This document shows positions 1 to 12,600 of a DNA stretch of 64,000 bases, piece by piece (position 1 is the stretch's first letter; each line of letters opens with the position of its first letter). The translations under genes were made by a program, and so were the position numbers. A model generated the notes under the pieces. It made no database searches, was not told where the DNA came from, and saw only the letters and a program-made list of their open reading frames with translations. This DNA is from Branchiostoma floridae (lineage: Eukaryota > Chordata > Leptocardii > Amphioxiformes > Branchiostomatidae). Location: the NCBI RefSeq assembly GCF_000003815.2, contig NC_049989.1, positions 3,345,580 through 3,409,579 of the forward strand. Direction: 5' to 3'.

Positions 1-1554
1 AACCCATTTTTACTATGGAAGGAAATTTTTATTTTCAATATTTTTCAAAAATTCCTGGATAGGGTCACATTTCCCTGACATGTATATATATATGTAGGGA
101 AAGGAGTTCTCCTACAGTACCCAGAAAACCCACCAGGGAGGCTTAGACCTGGCCTTGACCTTGGTCTTTCCAAGTCCTACCCCCATACACCATATAATCA
201 TAATCTAAGGTTCTTAAGTTATACTGGCCACAAAAAAATATCTGGAAGCACAAATAACAGACACTATAGACAGACAGACAAAAAACAATACCTCATGGAG
301 GTAACAAGCATGTTCATGTTACCCTTCTGGTATTATCTTTTTCTTCCTATTGCCACACATTTTTTCTTTTTAGTCCCTTTTATGTTTAAGAACTTAAAGA
401 AGCAGAAACGAGTTGCACTTTTGACCCTGATCTTTTCTTGATCAGGTAACCAACAAAAGATACCTGAGACACAGGCTATTAGCAATAAAGGTACAAAGCC
501 AGCACAAACATGCCCACGGTTCAAAAGGCATGCAAACAAACCTGAACAATACCTGAGATCTCAAGTTTGACAGAAGCAAGCATTGTATTGCTAGACTGTC
601 TTTGAAGTTTGACAGATAACAGACAACATTTAACAAATTTTGACAGTTATGTCATACTTGAAGGCTACAGCAAGAAGTAGTGTACTAGTATCTGACTACT
701 AGCAGTAATAGTATAGTGCTACTGTGGCTATAGGCTAGCTAGAATCAGGATGAAAGACGCTGATGTAAATTCATTCACTTTCACAATACTAAGTCTGATT
801 TTGCAGTCAGATACAGAGTGAAATTGAAAAGGAGGCTTTGCAGTGTTTTTGTTGTTGTTGAAACAATTCTATAATGCAATAGTAAATTACTAATAATACA
901 GTGGAAAGGAACTTGTGATGTCATGAATTTGTGGCAGAAAGGTCAAGATCAAGGTCAAGGAAACAAACCAATCATGGTCAAAATCTTAAGTATAATATGG
1001 TCTTTGGACACCATCGCGATTTTACAGCTACATTGTTATCCCAGGGAGCTTTCATTAAGGTCCTTGGTTATCCATCAAACATTCATTTGCACTAATTGCA
1101 GTTCAAGGGTTCAGAAGAGATGCCCATTAACTGATTATGCAATCCTATCACAAGATCTGTCACAAGTCAATAATGCTATCTGGGTCTTTTCAAAGAAGCC
1201 ATAATAGTCTACGCTAACAGCATACTAATGGTGACAATTTGATGTCTTCTGAAGGAGGTGCCCAAGCAATATCAATTACTGCAGCCGTTTTTCACCAAAC
1301 TGTCTGTGTAACATCACCAATGGCAATAGGAATCAATACAGAACACATGTCACCATTGAAAGAACAATAAAGCACTAACTTGATTATGTCACAATACATC
1401 CAATTTTTCTTCATTTTCACCCTTAATTATCCTGCATAATACTGTTTGTAGCAAATGAGAAGTAGGTTTTTGCATAATTTCTTCCAGCAAAATAGAAGAA
1501 CTATTCTCAAAGTAGAGGTTTGGCTCCAGCTGGTTTGGGGAATTTTCTCTAGTA
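1..1554. other. Intergenic, no gene recognised
   Basis: AT-rich sequence with only short unconvincing open frames on both strands. No recognisable protein domain and no run of conserved exons with splice sites was seen. A short TA dinucleotide run lies near 85-93. Confidence 0.5.
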
Positions 1555-1728
1555 CAGTGGAAGCCAGTTAATTGCACAATGGATAATCGCACACTTCTGT
1601 TAATTGCACGAAATCCCCAAATCCCACGGTGGTGCAGCCCAGCTTAATAACTTCGTTTTATTGCACCATTCGGATAATTGCACGAAATGCTCTGGCAAAT
1701 TGGGTGTGCATTTAAGCGGCTTCTACTG
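1555..1728. mobile_element. pogo/Tigger-like MITE, 174 bp
   Basis: Inverted ends: the left end begins CAGTGGAAGCCAGTTAAT and the right end read inward begins CAGTAGAAGCCGCTTAAA. Both are flanked by TA (1553-1554 and 1729-1730), the target duplication expected of Tc1/mariner/pogo elements. The interior holds repeated TTAATTGCAC and GATAATTGCAC motifs, as in Tigger-type ends. No coding capacity is present, so it is a non-autonomous copy. The superfamily assignment is from family knowledge; the inverted repeat itself is seen. Confidence 0.6.
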
Positions 1729-3588
1729 TACTAGTAGTAGGTATTTTTATCTGGCTTTCTATATTTTTTTCCAGTTTTCAACTTGTCTGCCAACTGGAAC
1801 CTAATCTCTGTAAGATAAAACCATATTGTATAATCTGGTTAGGTTAAAAATTAGCCTAAAATTTCACCCTACTAAAGAATTCTCCAAAGCTAGTATCTAT
1901 TAAATCTTTTCTGGGAGCAATCATACCAATCATACTCTATTGTAGAACAGCTGAGGTCACAACATGGAAATCGTGTAATCTTATTAACACCAGGCTTATA
2001 TAAACCAATAAAGCACTTAAAATCCACTCTTGATTTGAATTTTAAAGGATCCAAACAAAGCAGACATTTAAATATCTAGACCAATATTCAATTGTGATAT
2101 AATATCTTAAACTCTCTTCATGTGTGTAAGTTCATTTTACAGAACTTCTACTACTAGTACTAGTATACCTCACATTTCACCCAATAATGGTTTTTGACTG
2201 CAGGGTCCAAAGTAACAATTAAACAAAGCCTGGCTGACAAAAGCTGTGGCAATTCAATTGCACCAACTCACAGAGGTGTAAAATACTAGTATTAGTAGTA
2301 ATTGATCCAAAATGCCATCCAATTTCCAATACCGACATGCACATAAGCACTTGAGTTCATAGTAAGGACAAGGCTGGGACAATAACATTTTACAATCAAA
2401 ATCTGCATTGAAAATTTTTCACAGATTTATGTTTCATCATTCAGATATGAATGATTCATTACTATTGATGGCCATATGGCTGACAATCAAAACACTGTTA
2501 GTGTCATTAATATCAACATCCATCTTCATAACAAGATGTATAATTTCAAATAAAAAAATGACAGTTGCTTGTGTGTCTTTTGTGTAGAAAGCCTTTCACA
2601 TTAATTGTATATGATAACTATAGACATATAGTATAGCATCTCTGTTAGTAATACTGTATCCATACTTTTATGTATTAAAAGTCAAATCTTTGTTATCATC
2701 AAGCTACAGAAAATTGGTCAAGTTTACACAGTATTCTGAGTTAAGTCTGACCTATTCTACCGTGTCTAAGAATCACCCATGTCCACTAGAATCTATTGAC
2801 ACTGTCACACAAACATGGCTACACATTTCAAAACATCAAGAACAAAAACATCAAAACACCACACAATTTCAACGTATTTTCTAAATTTTATGGGATATTA
2901 CTCAAAATGTTTTGTTGTTTTCTCGCACAAAATGTTAGGAATGGTGGCAGAGTGTAAACAAATCAGACACCCGGCTTCTAAACATAGACGTGACGAACAA
3001 ACGTCATCATTCAAGGCTCCCTCGGGTCAGACGTCAAGATGTTTTGGAAAAGAACACCGTAGAATTAAAGGAACAGTAAGGATTAAGACAGTTTAACTAC
3101 ACAGATGCTCAGTTGGTGATATAAACTAGAGGGCTGTGTGATTCCCATGGGACTTTGATGAATAGCACAGTGTTTGTGGCACATGAATATTGAAAGTTTA
3201 GGCAACCTTGCCAGACCAGAACGTCGGCCTACGCCCCCCTCCCCCTCACGTACCCGGACATCCCTGCTTCGACACATCAATCTGGTGCCCTAACGGCCTG
3301 TCAGGGAGGGTCTAGTGTTACCGGCAGTAACAATGGCTCTTCTGTACAATAAAACAATCCACTCACGTCTTCGTGAAGCTTTGAAAACTTTCCGGGCGGC
3401 TGTTAAATTCTTCTGATCGCTGAAATCCGGGGATAGGTGCAGACGAACAGATTCTTTCAGCAACGACTTTCGAAGGTAAATCCGGTGTTAGAACGTTCTC
3501 GACGACGACAGCTGCCAGAACGGACTATCTACAACGGATGGGTACATTATAGAACTGTCAGTGCTATGATTTCGGCGTCCAAACGTCC
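1729..3588. other. Intergenic; possible untranslated exons near 3360-3500
   Basis: No protein-coding gene is recognised. GC rises from about 2950 to the assembly gap, as in an invertebrate promoter region. On the minus strand 3363-3417 has an acceptor-like TTTCAG before it and GTGAGT after it, so it could be an untranslated or short coding exon of a minus-strand gene starting in or beyond the gap. This is weak evidence. Confidence 0.25.
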
Positions 3589-3929
3589 NNNNNNNNNNNN
3601 NNNNNNNNNNNNNNNNNNNNNNNNNNNNNNNNNNNNNNNNNNNNNNNNNNNNNNNNNNNNNNNNNNNNNNNNNNNNNNNNNNNNNNNNNNNNNNNNNNNN
3701 NNNNNNNNNNNNNNNNNNNNNNNNNNNNNNNNNNNNNNNNNNNNNNNNNNNNNNNNNNNNNNNNNNNNNNNNNNNNNNNNNNNNNNNNNNNNNNNNNNNN
3801 NNNNNNNNNNNNNNNNNNNNNNNNNNNNNNNNNNNNNNNNNNNNNNNNNNNNNNNNNNNNNNNNNNNNNNNNNNNNNNNNNNNNNNNNNNNNNNNNNNNN
3901 NNNNNNNNNNNNNNNNNNNNNNNNNNNNN
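3589..3929. other. Assembly gap (341 N)
   Basis: An unbroken run of N. Open frames that appear to cross it on both strands are artefacts, because the gap contributes no stop codons. The flanks are GC-rich and CpG-containing, so a promoter or first exon may be hidden here. Confidence 0.99.
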
Positions 3930-4042
3930 TTTTCTGGGTCAGCCTTATTACCACTTGGAGCTCTCGGACGAATTACTGCGCGACCATACACCTGCGTGTT
4001 AATACGCGGAGCGACGTCAATGAGTGCGGCTTTGGTGCGCAT
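3930..4042 (-). CDS. Possible partial first coding exon, unidentified
   Basis: Reading leftward from an ATG at 4042 there is an open frame of 37 codons that runs into the assembly gap. It starts MRTKAALIDVAPRINTQ, has mixed hydrophobic and basic composition, and sits in a CpG-rich stretch. I do not recognise the family. The rest of the gene would have to lie in the gap or further left, where no matching coding exons were seen, so it may equally be chance coding potential in a CpG island. A CGACGTCA-like element is on the opposite strand near 4012. Confidence 0.2.
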
Positions 4043-4895
4043 TTGTTTCAGTCTAGAAATGTGTGATAGGTATGTTCGTTTGATATTCGCTCAACATAAA
4101 GTTAAATGTTCCCAGCGGAACTCAAAACTAAGTGTTTTACTAATTGTAGTTGGAAAGTGTTGATGCACAGCGCCCTCTGGTGTAGCAGAACATACTGCAG
4201 CTGATAAATCCATCCACACAACCACTCCAAGCCTTGGTCACAGTCACATACATATCAGTACAACAAATACGAAATAAAAGACAACACAACACAATATTTT
4301 CTCAATACATCTCGGTAATATTCTTTTCAGCTGCACCAATACCTGATACATTTACCAGTATGGACCTTTTCAGGCAGATGTACATTGGCTGCAAAGTTCA
4401 CATATCCAAGGAACCTCCTTGACATATCCAGTATCTAACAAAGGTTCCAACATATGCCTAGATCTGTTTCATAAAACCTTGTGTTTCATCTAATAAACAA
4501 GTGGTACATATTTGAATCCATTGACCAATTTGCTTTTACTTCATTTCATTGTCACTTGCCTACTTTGGCATTTCTATACCAAAACCTACTGGCAGGAGTA
4601 CTATAATTTCTTTTATGTCATACCTGTGACACGAAAACGTTTGATACGGGTGTTCCGGACCGGGCCATAACTTCCGTATCAGACCAGTTCAAAAGGCGTA
4701 TCACACAGGCTCCATTCGAATGAATCGAACTGTTTCAAGTGGGCAGAGTGCGGCGCCATCGAATGTTTGAATACCTGATTCAGACGTTGGAACATTACTG
4801 TTGCAACACTTTTTGTTCGAGGGCACCAAATTTGTTCAACTTCTGGCGCATTTCTCATCAAAACAGGTTTTCTTAGGTGGGTATGACATAAATAA
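4043..4895. other. Intergenic, no gene recognised
   Basis: No convincing coding exon was found. The block 4640-4760 is GC-richer and looks like interspersed repeat sequence (repeated gtatca/tgatac motifs), but no boundaries could be fixed. Confidence 0.4.
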
Positions 4896-4990
4896 AATAC
4901 AACACGGTGTATTCCGCATCACCCTTTGTCCCAGCCTTCCCACGGGTCGGGCTGATACATCGGGTGATACGGAATACACCGTGTTGTATT
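4896..4990. repeat. Inverted-repeat hairpin, about 95 bp
   Basis: Two arms of about 29 bp, AATACAACACGGTGTATTCC at the left and its complement at the right, enclose a GC-rich loop of about 35 bp. Only one base differs in the core of the arms. The shape suggests a very small MITE or foldback remnant, but no clear target duplication was found. The left arm is preceded by an AT-rich run, and the right arm ends in GTGTTGTATT. Confidence 0.55.
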
Positions 4991-6614
4991 CTATATGTAC
5001 CAGTTTTTAACTAATGTTGTAACTTAAGACATTGTGTAAAATCTTACAACAGTCCAAAACTTCCAGCAGAGTATGCCACATTAATTTTTGTATCATCTGT
5101 ATAACTCTTGTTACCAAAGACTATATAAACATAGAAATCATCATCTTCGAACAATACCATCAATGCAATGGGCCTTGAAGTGCTCTCTTTCTATTTCTGA
5201 TAACCATTTTCAATGATGTTCACTACTACCAATAGTACTATCTAGCAGCATTTTCTCCACCTTCTACAAATGTACATATATCTGACAATCAATTGTGCTT
5301 CAGATTTCATTTCATTTTCAGCAGGGCAGTCTTCATACCACGTCAAGTATTGCAGAATACAGGCAGTCCTTAAAAGATCTTTATGTCTCTATATTAGGTT
5401 GCTTGTAACTTAAGACAAGTTTTCAAGTTGCCTAGTCTTTTAAGTCAGCATCATTTCACTCATTTGAAGGCTACAAAATGCTTGCATTACAGGCCCACAT
5501 TCACAATACGTTGCCGAACACATGGACACATTTGCAGACTTGACCGTAGGGCTGTACAGTTATACTTGTATCACTTGCAGTATCTGTTGCTTGGCACACC
5601 TATTTCCATGCAATATCATTGAAGACTCATCAACTCCACTGGAAGACCATTTAAATAAAATGAAAAAGTCACATCTCAACAAGTCAAATTATGCTTCATC
5701 TAAACTTTACCAGTATGTTTGGAGGCTAGGTAGACTAAATCAAAATATAGTCAACTGTTGACAGTTATGTAACCAAAAAAACTGATATATTGACTGGGAT
5801 ATTCAACCTTTCCACATCTGATTATGTTAAGAGCATCACGTGAAGATTCTCAATCAACATTAACTTCATGAAAACTATAATGTAATAAGTTGATACAAAT
5901 AGTCAACGATGTTAGGTATGAATGTGGTGAAGGCCAAGGTTAACAGTGGGTTGAAAAGTCAAGAGAAGGACTTCCATTGACTTTGCTAATTAATGTCCAT
6001 GGACTAGTCAATTGTGAATACAACAGGAATTGAGTATGATATGTTTGAGAAATTCGGAAGCAGTGATTTTTAGCTAAATGAAACAAACTGTTACATCAAG
6101 ACAAGCAGCGAAGAATCAAGAATCAGATAACAAATGTCACTTCAAATTTATTCCGTAATTCTTTCTTTTTTTTTCAAATTCTAACATCATTCTCCATATT
6201 AGAGGTAAGAGCTCCATCATTCTCATTTTTGCCTTTTACATACAGAAGAGCTTTCCAAACTTTCAAGGTACAAAATGTACATTAAGGGAGCTTCCATTTG
6301 CCATTGCACTTGCTTCAAGTAAATCCAAGACTTTTTTTCTTTCCAAATTCAATGTGACCAATGATAGAAGGCTTACAAAGACATGAACTTTTTTCATTAC
6401 ATCTTGCATACACAACTTTGGAGTTTTGCTTTGCTTTGCTTTGCCCACAAATTCAGCTTTTCTCATGTCTATCAAGCAATATACGCCATATAGAGCACAC
6501 AGTTTCCTGCTGTTTTCACGGCTGCAACATCTTACTTCTTTTACTTCTCATTTGTTGCAATGACTAATATTCGAGGCATGAATGGTCACAACAACACTGG
6601 CACCATGCAGCACG
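4991..6614. other. Intergenic plus probable RNF10 3' UTR
   Basis: No coding sequence is recognised. The right part (about 6120-6614) directly follows the RNF10 stop codon on the minus strand and is AT-rich, as expected for its 3' untranslated region. The exact poly(A) site was not fixed. Confidence 0.4.
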
Positions 6615-9600
6615 TCACTTGTAGTGAATAACAGAGGTGGAGAACAACAGTTTCTTCTTATTTTTGTTCTTCTTTTTCTTTCCTCCTGATGTCGGAGCCT
6701 CAGTTGATGCTTCTGTAAAAAAAAAAGAGTTTAGTTAGTTTTCTTAAGAATGTGATTACTCAAGTATCACATTTTCAGTTACGTTACCTGATAGCTCAGT
6801 ATTGCCTGAAATTAAAATGACATAACAACTGTATGTAACTTGAAATCTAAATTGTGTGTGTTACAGTGATTTCTTTACAAGAAAACAAGTAAAAAAATTG
6901 ATTTCCTACTTAACTAACAGTCCTTAGTCTACAAACATCTCTGCAGTTTGAATCTTTGATGACTCTACCTCCAGATCTGTCCAGGCTGCCTAGAGCCTGT
7001 ACTATGGCCTCACTGAAGGAGTCAGTTTCCTACTCAACTAACCGTTCTAAATCTACAAAACACATTGTATTCTACAAAGTAACTAAAGTTTGAATCTTTG
7101 ATGAATCTACCTGCAGATCCGTCCAGGCTGCCTAGAGCCTGTGCTATGGCCTCGCTGAAGGAGTTATTTTCCTACTCAACTAACCGTTCTAAATCTACAA
7201 AACACACTGTATTCTACAAAGTAACATTATCTCTGCAGTTTGTATCTTTGATGACTCTAACTGCAGATCCGTCCAGGCTGCCTAGAGCATGTGCAATGGC
7301 CTCGCTGAAGGAGTCAGTTTCCTACTCAACTAACCGTTCTAAATCTACAAAACACACTGTATTCTACAAAGTAACATCTCTGCAGTTTGAATCTGTGATG
7401 ACTCTACCTGCAGATCCGTCCAGGCTGCCTAGAGCCTGTGCTATGGCCTCGCTGAAGGAGTCAGTTTCCTACTCAACTAACCGTTCTAAATGTACAAAAC
7501 ACACTGTATCCTACAAAGTAACTAAAGTTTGAATCTGTGATGACTCTACCTGCAGATCCGTCCAGGCTGCCTAGAGCCTGTGCTATGGCCTCGCTGAAGG
7601 AGTCAGTTTCCTACTCAACTAACCGTTCTAAATCTACAAAACACACTGTATTCTACAAAGTAACTAAAGTTTGAATCTGTGATGACTCTACCTGCAGATC
7701 CGTCCAGGCTGCCTAGAGCCTGTGCTATGGCCTCGCTGAAGGAGTCAGTTTCCTACTCAACTAACCGTTCTAAAGCTACAAAACACACTGTATTCTACAA
7801 AGTAACATTATCTCTGCAGTTTGAATCTGTGATGACTCTACCTGCAGATCCGTCCAGGCTGCCTAGAGCCTGTGCTATGGCCTCGCTGAAGGAGTTCTGG
7901 TAGGTCGGCGCAGGAACCCAGTCCTCGCCGGGCTCGTCGTCCTCACTGTCTGCACTGCTGCGCGCCTTACGGACTGGTTCAACTGAAGACAGGTGGCAAA
8001 CAGTTGTGTTAGAAACTCTGCAAATTCATTCACTTTTGTGGTGGTTTCATTTTGAAGTACTGCACTGTAGTATTGAATTGGAGGTATAAATCCATATCAT
8101 CATGAATTAGCAGTGGTGGAATGACAGCAACAACAACCACAGAAAAAAACTTACAAAAGTTTCGGGATTTAAAGTATCTGGTTTACCTTTTTGTTCCTTG
8201 GCTACCACTGCTCGTGGCCAAACTTCTGGCTTAGCTTGGCCCTCCCTCAACATCTGCAATGGAACAGAATCAGATCACTTCAGTAACTACCGAGTAATAT
8301 TAGAACTGTCAGCATTTTTGTTTGTTTGAACCTATGTTTATTCATGAGAAGTTCAAATTGGCCACTTTACATTGAGGTCATGAGGAGAAGTAAGGATCAT
8401 TCAAAATATAACAGAGATACAATTAATACCATTTTAAGTCCTAACAAAGTCTATACACAAATTTTCATACATGTGGTATCAGGTTGCAAAATCATCCACA
8501 ACATCAAAAGAGAGAGAAGTTTACCTGAGCGAAGGAGGGTGGTGGTGGATAGAAGGGTGATGTGTCCTCTGGAGCTGCTTCAGCTGCAGCTGCAGCTGCT
8601 CCTCCTGGCACAAACTCCACTGCAGCAGGGTTCAAGTTAGAACCTACAACACACAATAGAGATACGGTTAATAAAGGAAAAGATTAACATACCCATCTAT
8701 GGCTCCCTTGATACTAGAGCATAGAGTATTGAGCATTGATAACTTCTTTGGGAAATGAGACACGGCGCACAGCGAGTATCGAACTCTAGACTCTGAGTCC
8801 CACAAAACTCGACGCCATCACTTATGATGCAAGAAAAAAGAAAAAAAAATCAACAACAATGAGTTTAGGGGCATGACCCACTGACCTGGTGATCCTATAG
8901 GAGTCTGGACAGAAGAAGAGGAGGCGGACCCTGGACTCTGGGACAGCTCGAACTCTGGGTTCTGTGGGTACAGAGGGTTGCGCCACTCCGGGAAATCGTA
9001 TCGGCTCTCCAGGGCAGACCGCAGGTCAGGATCTAACATCAACATGGAAACACAAGAAAAGTCATGACTTCTTGTACACAACCAAAACAGTTCACTATAA
9101 TGCTATTACAGTACGCCCAGTAGAAAAACTAGAATCAGCTCTTTTGGTGACAGTCAAACTTGTACCTCTTCATAAGGACCTGGCCAACACTACCACTTTT
9201 TGGTGGTCCCCTTAGACGATTTGTCTCATAGACAAGCATACTTATGAATTCAATCTACATTGACCATACATACACTTGATTTTGTCCTCTTGTGAGGTTT
9301 TGACTACTGCATACTTGCAGAGACAGCCAGGTTTGATAACTTCTATTGGCATGCTCATGAAGAAGCCTGTAATGTTACTTGAACACCTGACTCACATTTC
9401 CCCAGCATTTTCTTGGACTCTTCCTCTGAGATCCTGCGGTCACGCCGCTGCTCCTGACGATGCTTCTTGGCCCGAGCCTGCTTCCTCTTCTGAACTTCAT
9501 CTAGGGAGATAAGATGTGGTCAGTTAGTGCTCATCAGTAGTCAAGTTGGTCTCAATCTTGATGTTTCTGACTTAGGGAGAATGCTGTTCTAAGCCTCTTG

Positions 9601-12600
9601 AAGTACCCTTTGCGTCCCTTTGTGTCTCTTTTTAACTCTTAAGTAAGTACATCAGCACCAAGAGATCATCTCTTAGCCGTACATTAAATATAATTAAATA
9701 AACTTGTTCAAAAGGAGTAGAACTATTTTATTCTTTAGCAGCAATGAAATCAAATTTTATGCAGAACATGCAGAAGACATTTCCCTCTACGATCTATAGC
9801 TAGCATTACAAATTGCATCACAACAACAACCACAAGAAAATATCTCACCTTCAAAAAAGCGCAGTGTTGCCCGGGATACCAGCGGAGGTTTGATGGCGAG
9901 CTCGCACACGCTGAACTCACAGGTCAGCGGCAGGTGGCTCAGGTAGCGAAGACGTCTGCGGACATCCTGGGGAGGCAAACGACTATGTTAGATTTCTCAA
10001 ACTAATCCAAGAGTCTTCAGTTGACATACTTAGATCCCTCTTTCAAGCGCTTCCCCATAAAACCTTATTACCACGGCATAAGAAAACTAAAAACTCATTG
10101 AGTAGACTGTGACAGCCATAATGACATGGCTTATTAAAATACACATGTAGTAAGGAACTCACTTCTGTCATGAATTCTTGGTCTATCTCCACAATCTTGC
10201 CACTGATGATTTCAGGACAGTTCTCCAGGCTTCCATACTCCTGAAACAACAAACAGAACATGGTCAATTCAAAACAAACAGCTTGCATATCAGTAGCATT
10301 TAAACTGTGGATATTTAAAAGGATGGTCCATTCATATATCAACTCTTCCCATTCACGAAAGAATAAACTTACCTTGACAAGGCACTTGATGTTCAGAGAA
10401 TGAAGGTATAAGTGCTGGCCATCATCAGCTGTGGTAGACAGGAAAAAACATCACCAGGTGCACAAGGACAACATTAAACCAACCCAATGAATGAATAAGA
10501 TTCAAGGAATTCCTGAGGAGTGTTACTATAATGCAGGCTGCTGAAAGATTTTTCCTACCTTGGTAGAAATAAAAGAAGTTCTTGGCCCCATATGGGAGGC
10601 TGGTTGCCTCCTGACCAGCTGCTGCTGCTCCCTGATTGGAAGCAGTATCAGAGCTGGCTGTAGTTTCTTCACCAACTGCAGAGCTGGCTGTAGTTTCTCC
10701 ACCGACTGCAGAGATGGCTGTAGCTTCTTCGAAAGCTACATCTGATTCTTTGTTTTCACCAACACTGTGCTCCTGATCTTCCTGGTTTCCAGTACCAGGG
10801 ACAGGCAGGGTTGCAGTTTCTTCGGCTGGCTCTAGGATGCCATCCACAGCGATGGGAGACAGAGGAGCCTCATTTTCTACCTCCTCATCAGAAAAGGCTG
10901 ATGCATATTCCACCGAGGGCTGGGGACACATGCACATCATGTTAGGTTTGGACACTTTCTTATAATTTCAAGTATCAAGCCAGAGTTAAGGATGTTCTTT
11001 TGATGGAATGTAAAGCTGGTGTTTGAAGAAAGCCAAACCCCCAACATAAAGATCCCACCACACTTAGCAAAAAGAGTATGGGTCCAGTGTGAGAGGACTA
11101 AACTTCACAGTCTGGTCTTAAAAACATGCTTGGTTCATGTAAAGGGACAAATGTTTGTGGTGGTTCATGTTTGCCATTTTCATGGGGACTGCTCCACTGC
11201 AAACTTCAAACCACCATGAACATTTCATGTTTTACACTATAACCCTAGATGACAATTTCAACCCCAAAGTTAAACCTACCATGATCATTCCATCTGCTCC
11301 CTACTGTAAAACAAACATTTCCCTTTTAGTAGTTTTACAGAAAGTCTTGTTAATGCTTCACCTTGGAGGCTTGCCAGGTGTTCTCTGAAGGATTGTTCTC
11401 TGAAGGTTTGTCCTCATTGCTATCCTCCTCCTGCCCTCCCTCCTCTGTGCTCAGCCCTGCAGCGGCAGCTGTAAGCTGTCCCACCTGCTTCTCAATGATG
11501 GTCTTCTCTTCACGTTCAGTAAGACTCTTCAGGGCGGCCTCAATGAAGCAGGCTTCTGGGCACTAAATGTATACATTATATTAGCTTGAAAGTTTGTCTG
11601 TGTTGAGTGACTGTTGACATTAATCATTCTGAAGCAAGGTGCAATAGAAGTGGCATGTTATATCATTCATTGATAAAGTTTGCAGTTGGACAGTTTAAAA
11701 TTTGGGTAAGACCAATTTTTGAAAATTACCAGTACAATTCAACTTTTCAAAAATTCTACACATTTTACTCCGATTGGTATACTGGACTGTTATGCATCAA
11801 GATATCATTTTCACTCTTCTTAAGATATGAACCGAAGACAATGGTTGATGAATTTCTGTTCATATACTTACATCTTTCTCCTTTTCCAGTTGATCCTGTA
11901 GCATGGCCTTCTCTGGGCCAATGATCTGAGTATGTACCTGGTCACTGGAAGCAACCAGGAGTTTCACAAAGCGAGTGTCCACCTCATCTAAAACAATAAT
12001 GAAAATATGTCATTTAAAGCTACATCATAGACACTAGACAGAGACAGACACAAATCAACAAGCTTTAAATCAACAACTTAAGTTTGCTGAATTACAATTC
12101 TTCGGAAAATGCCAGTTTTATAATCCATTATGTATTCAAGAGCTTGGCAACAAAAAGAGACGTAGCAAAGTCACGTACTAGGTACTTGAAAAAGCTTCAC
12201 CACAATTGAGGAAGACAAAAGAACAATTGCACACACTAGATCACCACAAATAACACTCACCATCTATATTGAAAGGTTGAGCTCCTTTGTCTGCCTTCTG
12301 TTTCCACTGGGACACCGGCAGTGCTACGACAGACCCACGCTCACGTTTCATAAGTCGCATGGTGATGGTGCCGCCAACTGCGTACTGGGGGGCTTCCATA
12401 GCAACCACACTGGAAAGGGACACATTACATGTCATATTGAGAGGTTAAAAGATATTACTATTTTAAGTTTCAACTTTTGAGATACCATGGTAAACTAGGT
12501 AAGCAGGTACATGTAGGTAAAAATGGTTGTCTTTGATGTTGCTGCTTATGCAACATGCATGCTACTGAAAAGAGCTGTGGTCTTCAGGATGGGACGTTAA

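Noticed and set aside
3437-4066. Open frames of 135-209 codons crossing the first N run
   Set aside because: The length comes from N being read as open sequence. Only the 37 codons right of the gap are real sequence.
7842-7842. Idea that the RNF10 exon copies are mutually exclusive exons
   Set aside because: The only acceptor gives 61-nt exons in phase 0-1, incompatible with the phase 1 donor before them. An in-frame TAG blocks any longer version.
7098-7903. Plus-strand repeat-containing open frames (repeated [16 protein letters not shown])
   Set aside because: They are the antisense of the RNF10 exon-end tandem array. Splice signals and protein similarity are on the minus strand.
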